Assembly (NCBI GenBank): GCA_963995505.1
Contig: OZ023185.1
Coordinates: 19,727,691-19,791,690, forward strand
DNA: 64,000 bases
Source: Hypericum androsaemum
Lineage: Eukaryota > Streptophyta > Magnoliopsida > Malpighiales > Hypericaceae
Reading direction: 5' to 3'
The translations under genes and the position numbers were made by a program. The notes below the pieces were generated by a model. That model did not search any database. It was not told the DNA's origin and was given only the letters and a program-made list of their open reading frames with translations. The number at the start of each line of letters is the position of its first letter. The first letter of the stretch is position 1. This document shows positions 24,503-35,590 of the stretch, one piece after another.

Positions 24503-25152
24503 TCCTCCTACCGGACTTTGCTTTTTTGCCTTTCGCTCGCCGTTTGCCGGTTGCCGCTTCCCCGAGGGGTTGGTCGGCCTTGACCTCCCCCTGACTGGCC
24601 TCACTTTTTACTGCTTTTCTATTTTTTTTATGCATCTATACTTGCAGAAGCTTGTATGCATCATGTGGTGTTGTTCATCGATATTTTATTTAGTTTTTGC
24701 TTGTCAGTTTAGCTCTTGAGCCACACTTTTATGGTTTAGCCTTATTTTTGTCTACTTATATTTTTGCTTGGACCGACCAATGCTCGATCTGAGATTGGTT
24801 CAGATCTCAAAAATTTTCTATTTGTGCATGTGGATAAACTTGTCTTGGTTGGATTCGTCTGACCTTGGCTCTCATTTGCATGCATCTTATATAGATCAAA
24901 TGTCCACGAGCTTGTATCTATGATGCGACCTTGTGGTTATTAGCTGTTGTTTGTCTCGGCAGCTTTCGCTTTGGATGATCCACTCTCGTAGTCTTTCGTC
25001 CGCCCTTCTCCCCCACCCATGCCTCTCTGTCACCCCTCTGATTGGTTTCGTGTTCTGTTTCAGTTTTTTCGTATGTTGTTTACGCATTTTATTTTTTCAT
25101 ATTGTAATCTATTTATTATAATATAAATTTTGTGCCATCCGTCTAAAAAAAG
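24503..25152 (+). mobile_element. LINE 3'-end fragment (3' UTR and A tail)
   Basis: Shows a GC-rich stretch (GCCGGTTGCCGCTTCCCCGA) and then a long T-rich 3' UTR ending GTGCCATCCGTCTAAAAAAA. The last ~270 bases are clearly similar to 31940-32316, which has the same kind of terminus. No coding domain remains. Confidence 0.6.
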
Positions 25153-27139
25153 AGAAATAATGAAACTTCCTCTACTCACCACCTCCATCTCCACCGTCTT
25201 CAATTCCTCGTCAGCCCGAGAGCTCTACCTAGGAGGTTGACACAATCCATTAGGTTGATGAACCAACGAGCATTTATATCATATGCTCATAGCGATATTC
25301 TAACTTAATTAAGATGTCTCGAATTTGAGTTAATGAAAATACAATGATATTATATACTTGCTGATAAAATTTGTCACATTTTAAAAGTCCTACCAGCTCA
25401 AATCTGAATTTTACAGAATATATAAAAAATCTATTAAGTCGACATAAAGAGGGAGAGAAAATATTATCACATCAATACCAAGTGATACTAAAGTATTATT
25501 ACCTATCAAAAAGTTTCGCCAATTGTGTAAGAGAAAATTGTTGTTAAGCACTAAAATTCGTCTAAACGTATTATCAAACAATATTCAACTATCTAAGAAT
25601 AATTGTTACTATATAATTGATATCTTTGACTCAAACCATCTCATTTAGCACCATATCTTTTCCTCTTTGGGCCCGTGCTCCATGTGGCCCACTTATTTCT
25701 TTCGTCCCTTTTTAAAATATTTGCCAATCCGTTTTGTGTTCTTGCATCGTCGTTTGAATGATCGCTATTTGTCTTCTCCGTCCTCATTTTCTATATTGCT
25801 TTTTTATTCAAAATAAGCTTAGAATCTATATACGTTTTACTTGACAAACAGATGTATATTTGAATCTTGTAGAATTGGTATCAAAGTTCACTTTAACATT
25901 GTAAACTAACTAAACTTCACGATAGGAATCTCTCTCGTAATCTTTATATTATGGCTCTAATCAATCCATCAACAAGGTCACCCCTCATTGGGATTTATGG
26001 GTCTCACATGACATTATTGACGCAAATCCTTTCAATTATGATCATGTTACGGTCTATAACTATATAGTTAGAAATTCCGGTGTCCCACTCATGTGTTTAA
26101 TTTTTTAAATCACTTACGTTGAGTTTGGTAAGTCTTTTAAATAGGACTACATATATAAGACAGAATAATATTGAACAGACTTGTTTGTTCTAGTTGTCCT
26201 GTTCTGTATTTGGTAACTTTAGTATATGATTGAACATTTATTTTAATTCTCTATTTGGTACATATAACAATTTAGTCATAAAAAATTCAAAGACAAAATT
26301 ACCCTTCATGAACATTCATTAGTACGAGTAAATCCAATCCTTGCATAAAAAATCAATATAAAAACTAAATCCATAAAAAAAATCCTTACACATTTGTATC
26401 ATCGCATTTACATCAGGAATATTTTTAATGTATCATCATATAATTTGCAAAACATGTATGCTTTTTTTTGTTAAGTATAAGTATTATTAAGAACTCTCAG
26501 TACCTATATAGTGTACAACGGAGTCGTGTGTTAAATTTTCTTATACGAAAATCTCATTAAAACTAGATGATAAATATGTATGTATTAATCAAATATTTGA
26601 ATTAACCATTTTATATCTTTACATGAATTTGTATCCAAAATATAAAGTTTAGAAAATTTAATTGAGTATACAAATATTGAAATATTTCATTCGGCATTTA
26701 AAAATTGTATAGGAGACCCGAAAATCATATACTAGAGAAAATAATTAGTCTGAATTAGTTAAACTTGGTTAAAAAAATAGAGTTTAGGGTAATTTGGTAA
26801 AAATATATCAAAAGAGATTTATATCATTGGACATAATTTTATGTCCTATGATATAAATAGGACAATAAATTGGGAGTGGGTTCGGACAAACTTCTAATTT
26901 TGTCCCGTTCATTTCTTGCGCTAAACATAGGATTGGACAAAAATCCTTGTCTAGTCTTGTCCAAACCATAGAAACAAACGCAGCCTTAGTATCCGGTTAG
27001 TTATTAATACATTAATATAGGTTTGAACTCGGTTGAAAAACAATACTTTTTATCAAATTTTAAAATAGTTCTTGAAATTCAAATTTGATAATTCACATTA
27101 AATTATAAAAATATGAAAATGCCAAAGGGCATGGCCTAG
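25153..27139. other. AT-rich intergenic DNA
   Basis: No gene recognised. The stretch 26120-26990 has weak inverted similarity between its edges (TTGAGTTTGG / CAAACGCAG), possibly an old MITE, but I could not define ends. Confidence 0.45.
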
Positions 27140-27144
27140 CTTCA

Positions 27145-29632
27145 TGTTAGGAATTCAGCAACTAGAGAACAAGATCGCACAAAGAACACGGAACAAGAGA
27201 ATTACGTGGTTCGGCCTAATGCCTACGTCCACGGTGAGAAAGGAGAACTTTTATTGATGGATCCGAGTCACAAAGCTATACAAAACCTTAGGGTAACATG
27301 TCTTTATATAGAGACAAACCCTTGGTGTACAAGTAACCTATCTAGGTCTAATTAGGAGTCCAGAATCTAGTCAGAATAGGAATAGGAATAGAAAATAAGT
27401 CTTTCCTATTTCTCGCCATCCCAACAATCTCCACCTTGGCGAGAAATCATCTCGTGGAAGAACCATGAAGCTCCACCCGAACTTCAACAAACTCCACCTT
27501 GACAAAACACCGCCCCATGAAGAACCATGAGATCTTGCAAAACCAATCCAACTCCACCGACTTCATCTCGAACCATAGATAACTGCATCAATAAGACCAT
27601 CTCACCTTTCTCTTCACCTTTTGTTCAATCACTTGGAGCCAGCCCCCAAACTCGAGCTTCTGAGCTTGCTTGGCCTATTCTCTCCAACCTCCATCGAACT
27701 CCAACTAGCAAGTCCACCTGCTGAAGCAAACTTGTGACCAATAGACGCGCTCTCTATTTTTCGGTCAACCCCATGCTCCGCAACCTTGAACTGCTTCTCT
27801 GTTGGACCTTCTTGCCTCAAACCAATGCTACTTGCCATAGCATACAACGGGCAACCTTTTGTTCCACCAAGTAGAACCCTCGACATACCACGAACTCTAC
27901 CGTTCGGCCTTGAGTGAGATACCCGATTCGCCCGTGGTGCTACCAACGGCTTCGCATTCCCCATGCAAAACCTACTCAACACCTTTGACGTGCACGTCCT
28001 TTTAGACAACCATAGCGGGAACTTGCTAACTTTGTCTTTGCGAATCTCAACTCTACTCAAACCATTCATGTCAAGCTTTTGCTCCGTCACACAAGAGCTT
28101 TTCTCCCCTCTATCAGAACCCAACGAGGTGACTCCACCTACAACCGTTTTCTCCACTAACCTGTAGGTGTTTCTAGCATTCCTTTCACCCTTCATCACCA
28201 CCACAGCATCCTTCTCCACCTCCATTAGCCCGCCTACAATATTATAGTTGTACCCACTATAATCCAAGGCTCCTAACGAGATCAAATTCCTCTCCAACTT
28301 CGGAACATGCCTAACCCCACACAATTTTCTCTCAACACCATCCCACATCTTGATTTGGATATCACCTATGCCAGCAATTCTGCAAGTAGAACCATCACCC
28401 ATAGTCACCATACCTGAATCAACGAACTTGTAGGTGTCGAACCACCCTCTCTTGGGCGTCATGTGGAAAGAGCAAGCGCTATCCAAAATCCAGGAATCAA
28501 AATGCTTTGGACTTGACAAAACAGAAAGAAGATCACCATCTGACTCGTCCGAATGTGAGGCCACATTCACGGAACCTAATCCTTTTTCCTCGCGATCCCG
28601 AGTTCTTTTTGGACAATCCTTCTTCACGTGCCCTTTTTCTCTGCACTCGAAGCAATTTCCCTTGAACCTCCTTGACCACGACTTGGATCCCTTCCTGTCT
28701 TTTGCCCCACTACGATCACCATGGCTACCCCTCACAACTAGCCCTTCCACTTGTTCATCGTCAATTTTCCTTCTTTGATGAAACCCTAGCAGAGCACTTG
28801 TGATATCTTCCAACACCAGGGACTCCTTCCCCCAAGTTAGAGTTGTAACCAAATTTTCGTAGGAGCCAGGTAAAGAATTCAGCAGCAATAATGCCTTGTC
28901 TTCTTCCTCGAACTTCACATCAACCTTTCTCAAGTCGCTCACAAGTTGACTGAAACCATTAATGTGTTGGCTCAAATCTGAGCCCTCCTTCATCTTGAGC
29001 CCGTACAATCTTTGCTTAAGATAAAGCTTGTTCGACAAAAACTTAGACATATACCTTGCTTCCAATTTCTTCCATACCTCAGCTGGTGACTCCTCATCCA
29101 TGACGTGATACATCACATCATCCGCCAAGCACAAGCGAATTGTCGCCACCGCCTTGGCCCCCATCTCCTTCCACTCTTGCTCCTCCATCTTCTCGGGCTT
29201 CTTCTCCGAGAGCGCGATGACCATCCCTTGTTGCACGAGGAGATCCTTGACACGCCTTTGCCATAACCCGAAATTCGAAGAACCATCGAATTTCACAATA
29301 GCAAACTTCGCGCCGTCCGTCATCCTCCAACCCAAGCTCTTGATACCAATTGTTAGGAATTCAGCAACTAGAGAACAAGATCGCACAAAGAACACGGAGC
29401 AAGAGAATTACGTGGTTCGGCCTAATGCCTACGTCCACGGTGAGAAAGGAGAACTTTTATTGATGGATCTGAGTCACAAAGCTATACAAAACCTTAGGGT
29501 AACATGTCTTTATATAGAGACAAACCCTTGGTGTACAAGTAACCTATCTAGGTCTAATTAGGAGTCCAGAATCTAGTCAGAATAAGAATAGGAATAGAAA
29601 ATAAGTCTTTCCTATTTCTCGCCATCCCAACA
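27145..29632 (-). mobile_element. copia-type LTR retrotransposon B (deleted, youngest of the family)
   Basis: 2,488 bp, 282-bp LTRs (27145-27426 and 29351-29632) and TSD CTTCA (27140-27144, 29633-29637). The LTRs differ at only 3 positions (~98.9% identical), so this is a young insertion. The interior keeps full-length gag, part of protease and a short reverse-transcriptase tail, with integrase and most of reverse transcriptase missing. Confidence 0.94.
27629..29323 (-). CDS. gag-protease fragment fused to RT tail in element B (564 aa)
   Basis: The start is ATG at 29323, just inside the primer-binding site; the frame is open further upstream into the LTR but that is not expected to be translated. 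Residues 1-230 are Tnt1/Tork-type gag (KFDGSSNFGLWQRRVKDLLV, CLADDVMYHVMDEE, LYLKQRLYGLKM, LLLLNSLPGSYE). A CCHC zinc knuckle follows (CFECREKGHVKKDC), then a protease-like WILDSACSFHMTP in which the catalytic DSG/DTG reads DSA. A pre-integrase-like stretch (NLISLGALDYSG) then passes into SRFCMGNAKPLVAPRANRVS, which resembles the C-terminal end of copia reverse transcriptase. So one internal deletion joined gag-protease to the reverse-transcriptase tail and left the frame open. Confidence 0.75.
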   Translation of the reverse strand: MTDGAKFAIVKFDGSSNFGLWQRRVKDLLVQQGMVIALSEKKPEKMEEQEWKEMGAKAVATIRLCLADDVMYHVMDEESPAEVWKKLEARYMSKFLSNKLYLKQRLYGLKMKEGSDLSQHINGFSQLVSDLRKVDVKFEEEDKALLLLNSLPGSYENLVTTLTWGKESLVLEDITSALLGFHQRRKIDDEQVEGLVVRGSHGDRSGAKDRKGSKSWSRRFKGNCFECREKGHVKKDCPKRTRDREEKGLGSVNVASHSDESDGDLLSVLSSPKHFDSWILDSACSFHMTPKRGWFDTYKFVDSGMVTMGDGSTCRIAGIGDIQIKMWDGVERKLCGVRHVPKLERNLISLGALDYSGYNYNIVGGLMEVEKDAVVVMKGERNARNTYRLVEKTVVGGVTSLGSDRGEKSSCVTEQKLDMNGLSRVEIRKDKVSKFPLWLSKRTCTSKVLSRFCMGNAKPLVAPRANRVSHSRPNGRVRGMSRVLLGGTKGCPLYAMASSIGLRQEGPTEKQFKVAEHGVDRKIESASIGHKFASAGGLASWSSMEVGENRPSKLRSSSLGAGSK

Positions 29633-29637
29633 CTTCA

Positions 29638-31939
29638 TAAAGCAATAATATGATTTGACAGGTTGAGTTCCAAACCCTATGTGTATTTTTGGTATATAAG
29701 TTTACCTTTTAAAAATATTAAATTATAAATATCTTTTCACTAATTGATATAATCAGTGTCTAGTTTTTCCCCTATTAAAAAAAATTAAGAGACCAGACAA
29801 AATAATTAAAAAATAATCAGGTGGAATCAAAATTGCCGAATGGCAACAACAGATCAGAACAATAAAAATGTGCAATTCCGAGATGTTTACTGTAATTAAG
29901 CGACAAAGTATATTAATAGTGGAAGGATAACCCCACCACACGCTCGCATTTACTTGGAAAACCCCCAAACTCCCTGGTAAAACTAAATTCCACCTCTCGG
30001 ATATGCCTCTAATTTGTCCACAAACTTAAGGCACGTACCGATAACCCTTTTTTTTACTTGACGATGCCACAAACAAATCCCAAAACTCGCAACAATACAA
30101 ACCTCGCCCATGTATCATAGTATGACATGTCCCTAATTTATTATAATATCACATGCTTTGATGGAAATTGGATAATTCCAAAATACCCACACCGAAACAA
30201 AAATTGTCCATGCTCCCTCTTTACTCGTACCCAATAGAAACCTCTCCTGAACGCACTAGCAATGAAATAGAAAAAAACTAAATAATCTGTCCCGTAGCTA
30301 ATTTAAGCATTCGAATTTTGTGATTATATATATGTTAAAATTTTGTAAAATATTTTTTGCTAACATATATATATTTACTTTGATTCAAATCAGAATTAAT
30401 TTGCCTAGAGAAGTTTCAAATATTTGGTAGTCTCAAACAAAAAGATATATGTGAAACATCACACATTTTACATTATTTTTGTAATTAAAGATAATTTTGG
30501 TATGTGAATTTGTTTATTATATTTAAATTACACTGTACTTGTTTACTACATGCTTTTCGTCGGATAATACACTACATTAAATGAATTGCCATCTTCATTG
30601 AGTAATTTTTTTGGGTATAAACGAGAGAGAAAAAAACCCAGTAAGCTATCTTTATTCATTGAGTAATTGAGTGCCAGTATAAATGGTTTTGCTTGCTGGC
30701 GAAAACGGAGACCTAAACCATCCAAATAAAAGGTACAATTTAGCGTATGCAATGATCACAATAATAATAATAAAATTATAAATATATATGCTAATTATTA
30801 AAAATACACAATTATATATATTAAAAACTTTCAACAAATGACAGAGAAAAATGATATTTTTTTAGCCAACCTTTTTTTCCAATAAGTAAAATTTATTTAT
30901 AGTATTATTTATAACCTACATAATACAAAATTATTTCTTTCGAGATTGCGACTGTCAATCGTCAAAATTGTACCGAATAAAACCACAAGGTGGTCACACA
31001 CATATATTTCTTGGTTTGAAAAAAGAATCCTATAATAGACCAAGGTGGTCCTGCACGTTATTTTCTCGAGGTTCACTCCTTTTCTTTTTATAAAAAAGCT
31101 GTGCATTAGGTTTCATTTGCTTGTTCAGAGAAGAAAAATAATAAGATCTTGCTCGTTATAAATTCAGACAAGAAGATGTTTCAGCGTTCGTGCCACAGAG
31201 TAGCTAAGAAGTGATCAGTTTGTACAGCGACATTTCAAGGAGACATGTACCAACGGCTCTTTTGCTTCATATTGTACACATATTAAGACTCAAATATCAA
31301 AGTAAGACTTCCAATTTTATGTCCTAGAAAACAGTTAAACCCAAAGTGTTAAAAGTACAAATGAAACAAAATCACTAGTATTTGTAAATTGTTGCAATAA
31401 AGTCGTCGCTGAAGTTGTAGCAATAAAATGACACTGATATATTAAATCAGTGATAAATATTCAAATACCAAGAATTTAAAGATAAAAGCACCAAATAGGC
31501 TTGACCAAAGAAAAAGCACCAAATTGAATTGGTCAACTAAGCCAATGATTCCCACGTAGACCAGAATCACAACCATCCAAAACTACCAATGAGAGTTTTT
31601 TTTTGAAATGAACCAATGAGAGTACATGTGCTCTAAAGTCCAAACAACAATTAAAGTTTTTCAGATTTCGCTCTAAAAAAAACACTATATTAACCAATAA
31701 GAGTTGGTGAAAGTAGTATGAGATTAGATTTACTTAAATTTTTTTAGACACATTTGAGAGAATTATTACTAAATAGGATTCGACAATATTCGACTATAAA
31801 TATCAGAGATTTTAAAAAAGCAACATTACACTACACATGGATATGATATGATGTCCTTCCTGGATGGAAAGGGCCAATCTTTTTTGCTTTCCCAAGTCCA
31901 GGATGCAATGATACACATCACTGTGCTCTTACTCCCCGT
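29638..31939. other. AT-rich intergenic DNA
   Basis: No gene recognised. It contains a 47-bp LINE tail (30608-30654) flanked by TTCATTGAGTAATT (30594-30607, 30655-30668) and a tail-only insertion at 31597-31611 flanked by ACCAATGAGAGT. Confidence 0.55.
30608..30654 (-). mobile_element. 47-bp LINE tail insertion with 14-bp TSD
   Basis: On the minus strand it ends GTTTATACCCAAAAA. TTCATTGAGTAATT is repeated exactly on both sides. Confidence 0.7.
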
Positions 31940-32316
31940 TCTTTTCTTCCTCCTTTGCTTGATGTGAGGTCTGTTCGGTTCTCGAATCTTTGCATGTTGG
32001 TGCAGGTGGATAGTCTTGGTTTGATTAGATTCATTCGATCTTGTCATTCATTTACGTATGCATTCAAATGTCCACGAGTTTGTGTCTACAACGCGACCTT
32101 GTGGTTATTAGCCGTAGCTTGTTTCGTCAGCTTTCACCTTGGACGATTAGCTCTCGTAGCCTTTCGTCCGCCCTTCGCCTTCACCCATGCATCTCTATTT
32201 CCGACAGGCTTAGTTTCGTGTTCTGTTTCAGCTTCATCATTCTATGTTTATATTTTTCTCTTTCTGTTTATAATCTATATTTTAATATAGACTTCACGCC
32301 ACTTTTCTAAAAAAAA
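31940..32316 (+). mobile_element. LINE 3'-end fragment with A tail
   Basis: Ends TCACGCCACTTTTCT followed by A8. Strong similarity to 24880-25152 (shared GCGACCTTGTGGTTATTAGC, CTTTCGTCCGCCCTTC, TTTCGTGTTCTGTTTCAG). 5' edge approximate; no TSD found. Confidence 0.6.
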
Positions 32317-33240
32317 CTAGCTCCTCACCCAATTTATTTTATTTTGTCTTTATATTCCCAAAATCCAAAACCACAGTCAAGTACTTCCCCGTGCACACTA
32401 ACCACCTTATGATCATCACGGCCATCCTCGTACGGCCCCAATTATTACATGTCCAGCTAAAACCATTGAAGTATTTTTACTTAGCAGAGTGTGGTCAGAG
32501 AGATTTAAATTTTATTTAATATCTAGCTAAAACCATTGAAGTATTCTTACTAGCGGAGTTCAAGAGCAAATTTTTAAGTAAGATCTGACAATATTTTATT
32601 CTAAATTTTAGAAGTTCAATATAAAAATAAAAAATTTCTTCCAGCTTAATTTTTTGGGGTATGATTTAATAGCTTAAACTAATTTAGCTGGTTTCCACCA
32701 AAAAAAATAATGTAGCTGGTAACACCAACACATATAACGTAAGCAGGTTTATATCTAGTGGGGATTTATCTCCTTTAATGGAAATATATCTGTCGTCACT
32801 TACTTATTTTTCCAACCCATCGTCATCCCCTCCACATGGCCAAAAGTTGGCATTTTGTGTTGCATTACACATTAGTATATGCCACTCCTCGTAATTTGAT
32901 GAAATTTGATGAATCTTATTAATTGATTCAGCGAGTATTTGATAATCCATCATAACCGATTGGATTGTTATCATCATGGCCATCCAAATTTCGCAATGGC
33001 CCATCACAAAACATAATGGATTCAAATATCAGAGACCGTTTATAGGGACCAACCATGGTGAATACAAAAAGCCACTGGGGACGCGCACACACACGACATG
33101 CTCTCCTATTTTTGAAACGACCGCTAAATAGCTTTACAACCTTACCGCCCCTATCTCGTCGCCCCCTTTACCCCCACCCAAAGCAAACCAAAGGTGGTGG
33201 AATGGGATGTGTGGCCTTGTCTTGGGTGTGATTTTGGAAG
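32317..33240. other. intergenic, no gene recognised
   Basis: Contains a tail-only insertion in plus orientation (32693-32707, TTCCACC plus A8) between TAATTTAGCTGGT (32680-32692) and TAATGTAGCTGGT (32708-32720), and a short duplicated piece (AGCTAAAACCATTGAAGTAT near 32455 and 32525). Confidence 0.55.
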
Positions 33241-33588
33241 GGGCATTACATAGGGACTAGTGAAGAGAAACTCCACTTTCACAAACTCGAATATTTTTAA
33301 TAGTAGAAAATTCACTATTTGATTTGAAATAGTTTACGTGATTTAAAGCGCATCAATTTAGTTCTCGAGATTTGACTTTTTGATACTTTGGTGACCTCGG
33401 TAGTCTCTCCTATTTTGGTTGAGTACATAGTTAAAATTCGAAAAGTCACGTTAACAACCACGTGGAAAAAAGTGTCAGTCCATATGGCAACCCCAGTTGA
33501 CGTGGCACACTAGGTGTATGGGCAGCATAGGGGCATTACATAGGGACCAGTGAAGAGAAACCCCACTTTCACAAACTCGTATATTTTT
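33241..33588. repeat. 290-bp tandem duplication of a MITE half
   Basis: GGGCATTACATAGGGAC begins at 33241 and again at 33531. The second unit is split by element C and the solo LTR and resumes at 35552-35590 and 38342 onward. The duplicated piece contains the left arm of a long-TIR MITE whose right arm is at 38520-38655. Confidence 0.85.
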
Positions 33589-35551
33589 TGTTAGAGATGT
33601 CGAGAAATTAAAGAGGAAACAATTTGTGGGCTTGTTTCCAATTCTATTCGGACTAGCTTTTGGACTCCTAATTTGACCTAGATAGGTTACTTGTACACCA
33701 AGAGTTTGTCTCTATATAAAGACATGTTACTCAAGGTTTTGTATGGCTTTGTGGCTTGGAAACTCATCAATAAAAGTTCTCCTTTCTCTCAGTGGATGTA
33801 GGCATTAGGCTGGACCACGCTATCTCTTGTGTCCGTGTTCTTTGCGCATTTTGTTCTCTAATTGCTGAATTCTAACAAGTGGTATCAAGAGCTAAGGTTG
33901 GAGGATGTCGAATCACGGCGCGAAGTTTGCTCTTGTAAAGTTCGATGGTTCATTGAATTTCGGGTTATGGCAAAGGCGTGTCAGGGATCTCCTCGTGCAG
34001 CAAGGGATGGTTATCGCGCTCCCGGAGAAGAAGTCCGAGAAGATGGAGGAACAAGAGTGGGAAGAGTTGGAGGCCAAGGCAGTAGCGAAGATTCGCTTGT
34101 GCTTGGCGAATGATGAGGAGCCACCAGCTGGGTTGTTGAAGAGGATCTAGGTCGGAGTCAAAGAAGTTCAATGGAAGTGGCTTCAAGTGCTGAGAAGGGC
34201 GCATGAAGGGGACTATCCATGACGAACTGGGGATCAAGACAACGAGGAGGAATCTGCATCCACAACCATGGCCACATGTTCAGACGGGTCGGATGGTGAC
34301 TGGCTTTCTGTCTCATTAAGTCCAATGCATCCTGGTAATCTCTTTTTGTTAGGGACCTTGAATTATAACAATGATAGTTATAAAGGTAGGCTAAAAAAGA
34401 TGGATAAAGATGCGATGGTAGGGATGAAGAGTGAAAGAAAATACCTACAAGTTAGTGGAGAACATTATTGTAGGTTGAGTCACATCAATGGGTCTGATGA
34501 AGTGGAAAAAAGTTCAGGTCATATGAGGTTGGTTCGTATGAGGGAGCAAAGGCTTGATATGGATAGTTTGAGTGTAGTTGGGATTCGCGAAGACATGGAT
34601 AGCAAGCTATGGTTGTTTCGTGGAGGCATGGTTGGCAAGGAACCATTGTTGTCTCAGAGAAGCATTGTTAGCTGGGCCCTGCTATGATTGTCTAAAGGGA
34701 CGTGCACGTCAAAGGTGTTGGATAGGTTTTGCATTGGGCATGCGAAGCCATTGGTGACACTACGGGCGAATCGGGTATCTCACTCAAGACCGAACAGTAG
34801 AGTTCGAGGCATGTCGAGAGTTCTACTTAGTGGAACAAAAGGTTGCCATTTGTATGCTATGGCATGTAGCATTGGTATGGGGCAAGAAGGTCTAGCGGAG
34901 AAGCAGTTCGAGGTTGTGGAGCATGGGGCTGACCGAAAAATAGAGGACGCGTCTATTGGTCGCAAGGTTGCTTCAGCAAGTGGACTTGCTAGTTTGGGTT
35001 CAATGGAGATTGGAGGGAATAGGCCAAGCAAGCTCGGAAGTTCGAGCTTGAGGGCTGACTCCATGTGATTGAACGGAAAAAGGTGGTGAGAAAGTTGAGA
35101 TTGTATTATTGATGGTGGTGTATCTATGGTCAAGGTAGAGCCGGCTTGGTTTCTCAGGTTCTCATGGTTCTTCATATGGCGGTATTTCATCAAGATGGAG
35201 TTTGTTAAAGTTCGGATGGAGCTTCATGGTTCGTCCACAGGATAATTTCTCGAGGTGGAGATTGTTAGAGATGTCGAGAAATTAAAGAGGAAATAATTTG
35301 TGGGCTTGTTTCCTATTCTATTCGGACTAGCTTTTGGACTCCTAATTTGACCTAGATAGGTTACTTGTACACCAAGGGTTTGTCTCTATATAAAGGCATG
35401 TTACCCAAGGTTTTGTATGGCTTTGTGGCTTGGAAACTCATCAATAAAAGTTCTCATTTCTCTCAGTGGATGTAGGCATTAGGCCGAACCACGCTATCTC
35501 TTGTGTCCGTGTTCTTTACGCGTTTTGTTCTCTAATTGCTGAATTCTAACA
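33589..35551 (+). mobile_element. non-autonomous copia-type LTR retrotransposon C
   Basis: 1,963 bp, 289-bp LTRs (33589-33877, 35263-35551), TSD TTTTT (33584-33588, 35552-35556), confirmed because the duplicated host sequence at 33241-33530 shows the empty site. Primer-binding region TGGTATCAAGAGC follows the 5' LTR; a purine tract (GAGGTGGAGA) precedes the 3' LTR. The LTRs differ at about 10 positions (~96.5%), the oldest of the three relatives. Confidence 0.94.
33905..35068 (+). pseudogene. gag-derived frame of element C with three stops
   Basis: Colinear with the open frame of element A (ALVKFDGSLNFGLWQRRVRD..., RFCIGHAKPLVTLRANRVS...). The same frame is maintained throughout, but stops occur at 34148-34150 (TAG), 34220-34222 (TGA) and 34685-34687 (TGA). 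It shares A's internal gag deletion and lost zinc-knuckle cysteines, so A and C come from one already deleted ancestor. Confidence 0.88.
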
Positions 35552-35590
35552 TTTTTAATAGTAGAAAATTCACTATTTGATTTGAAATAG

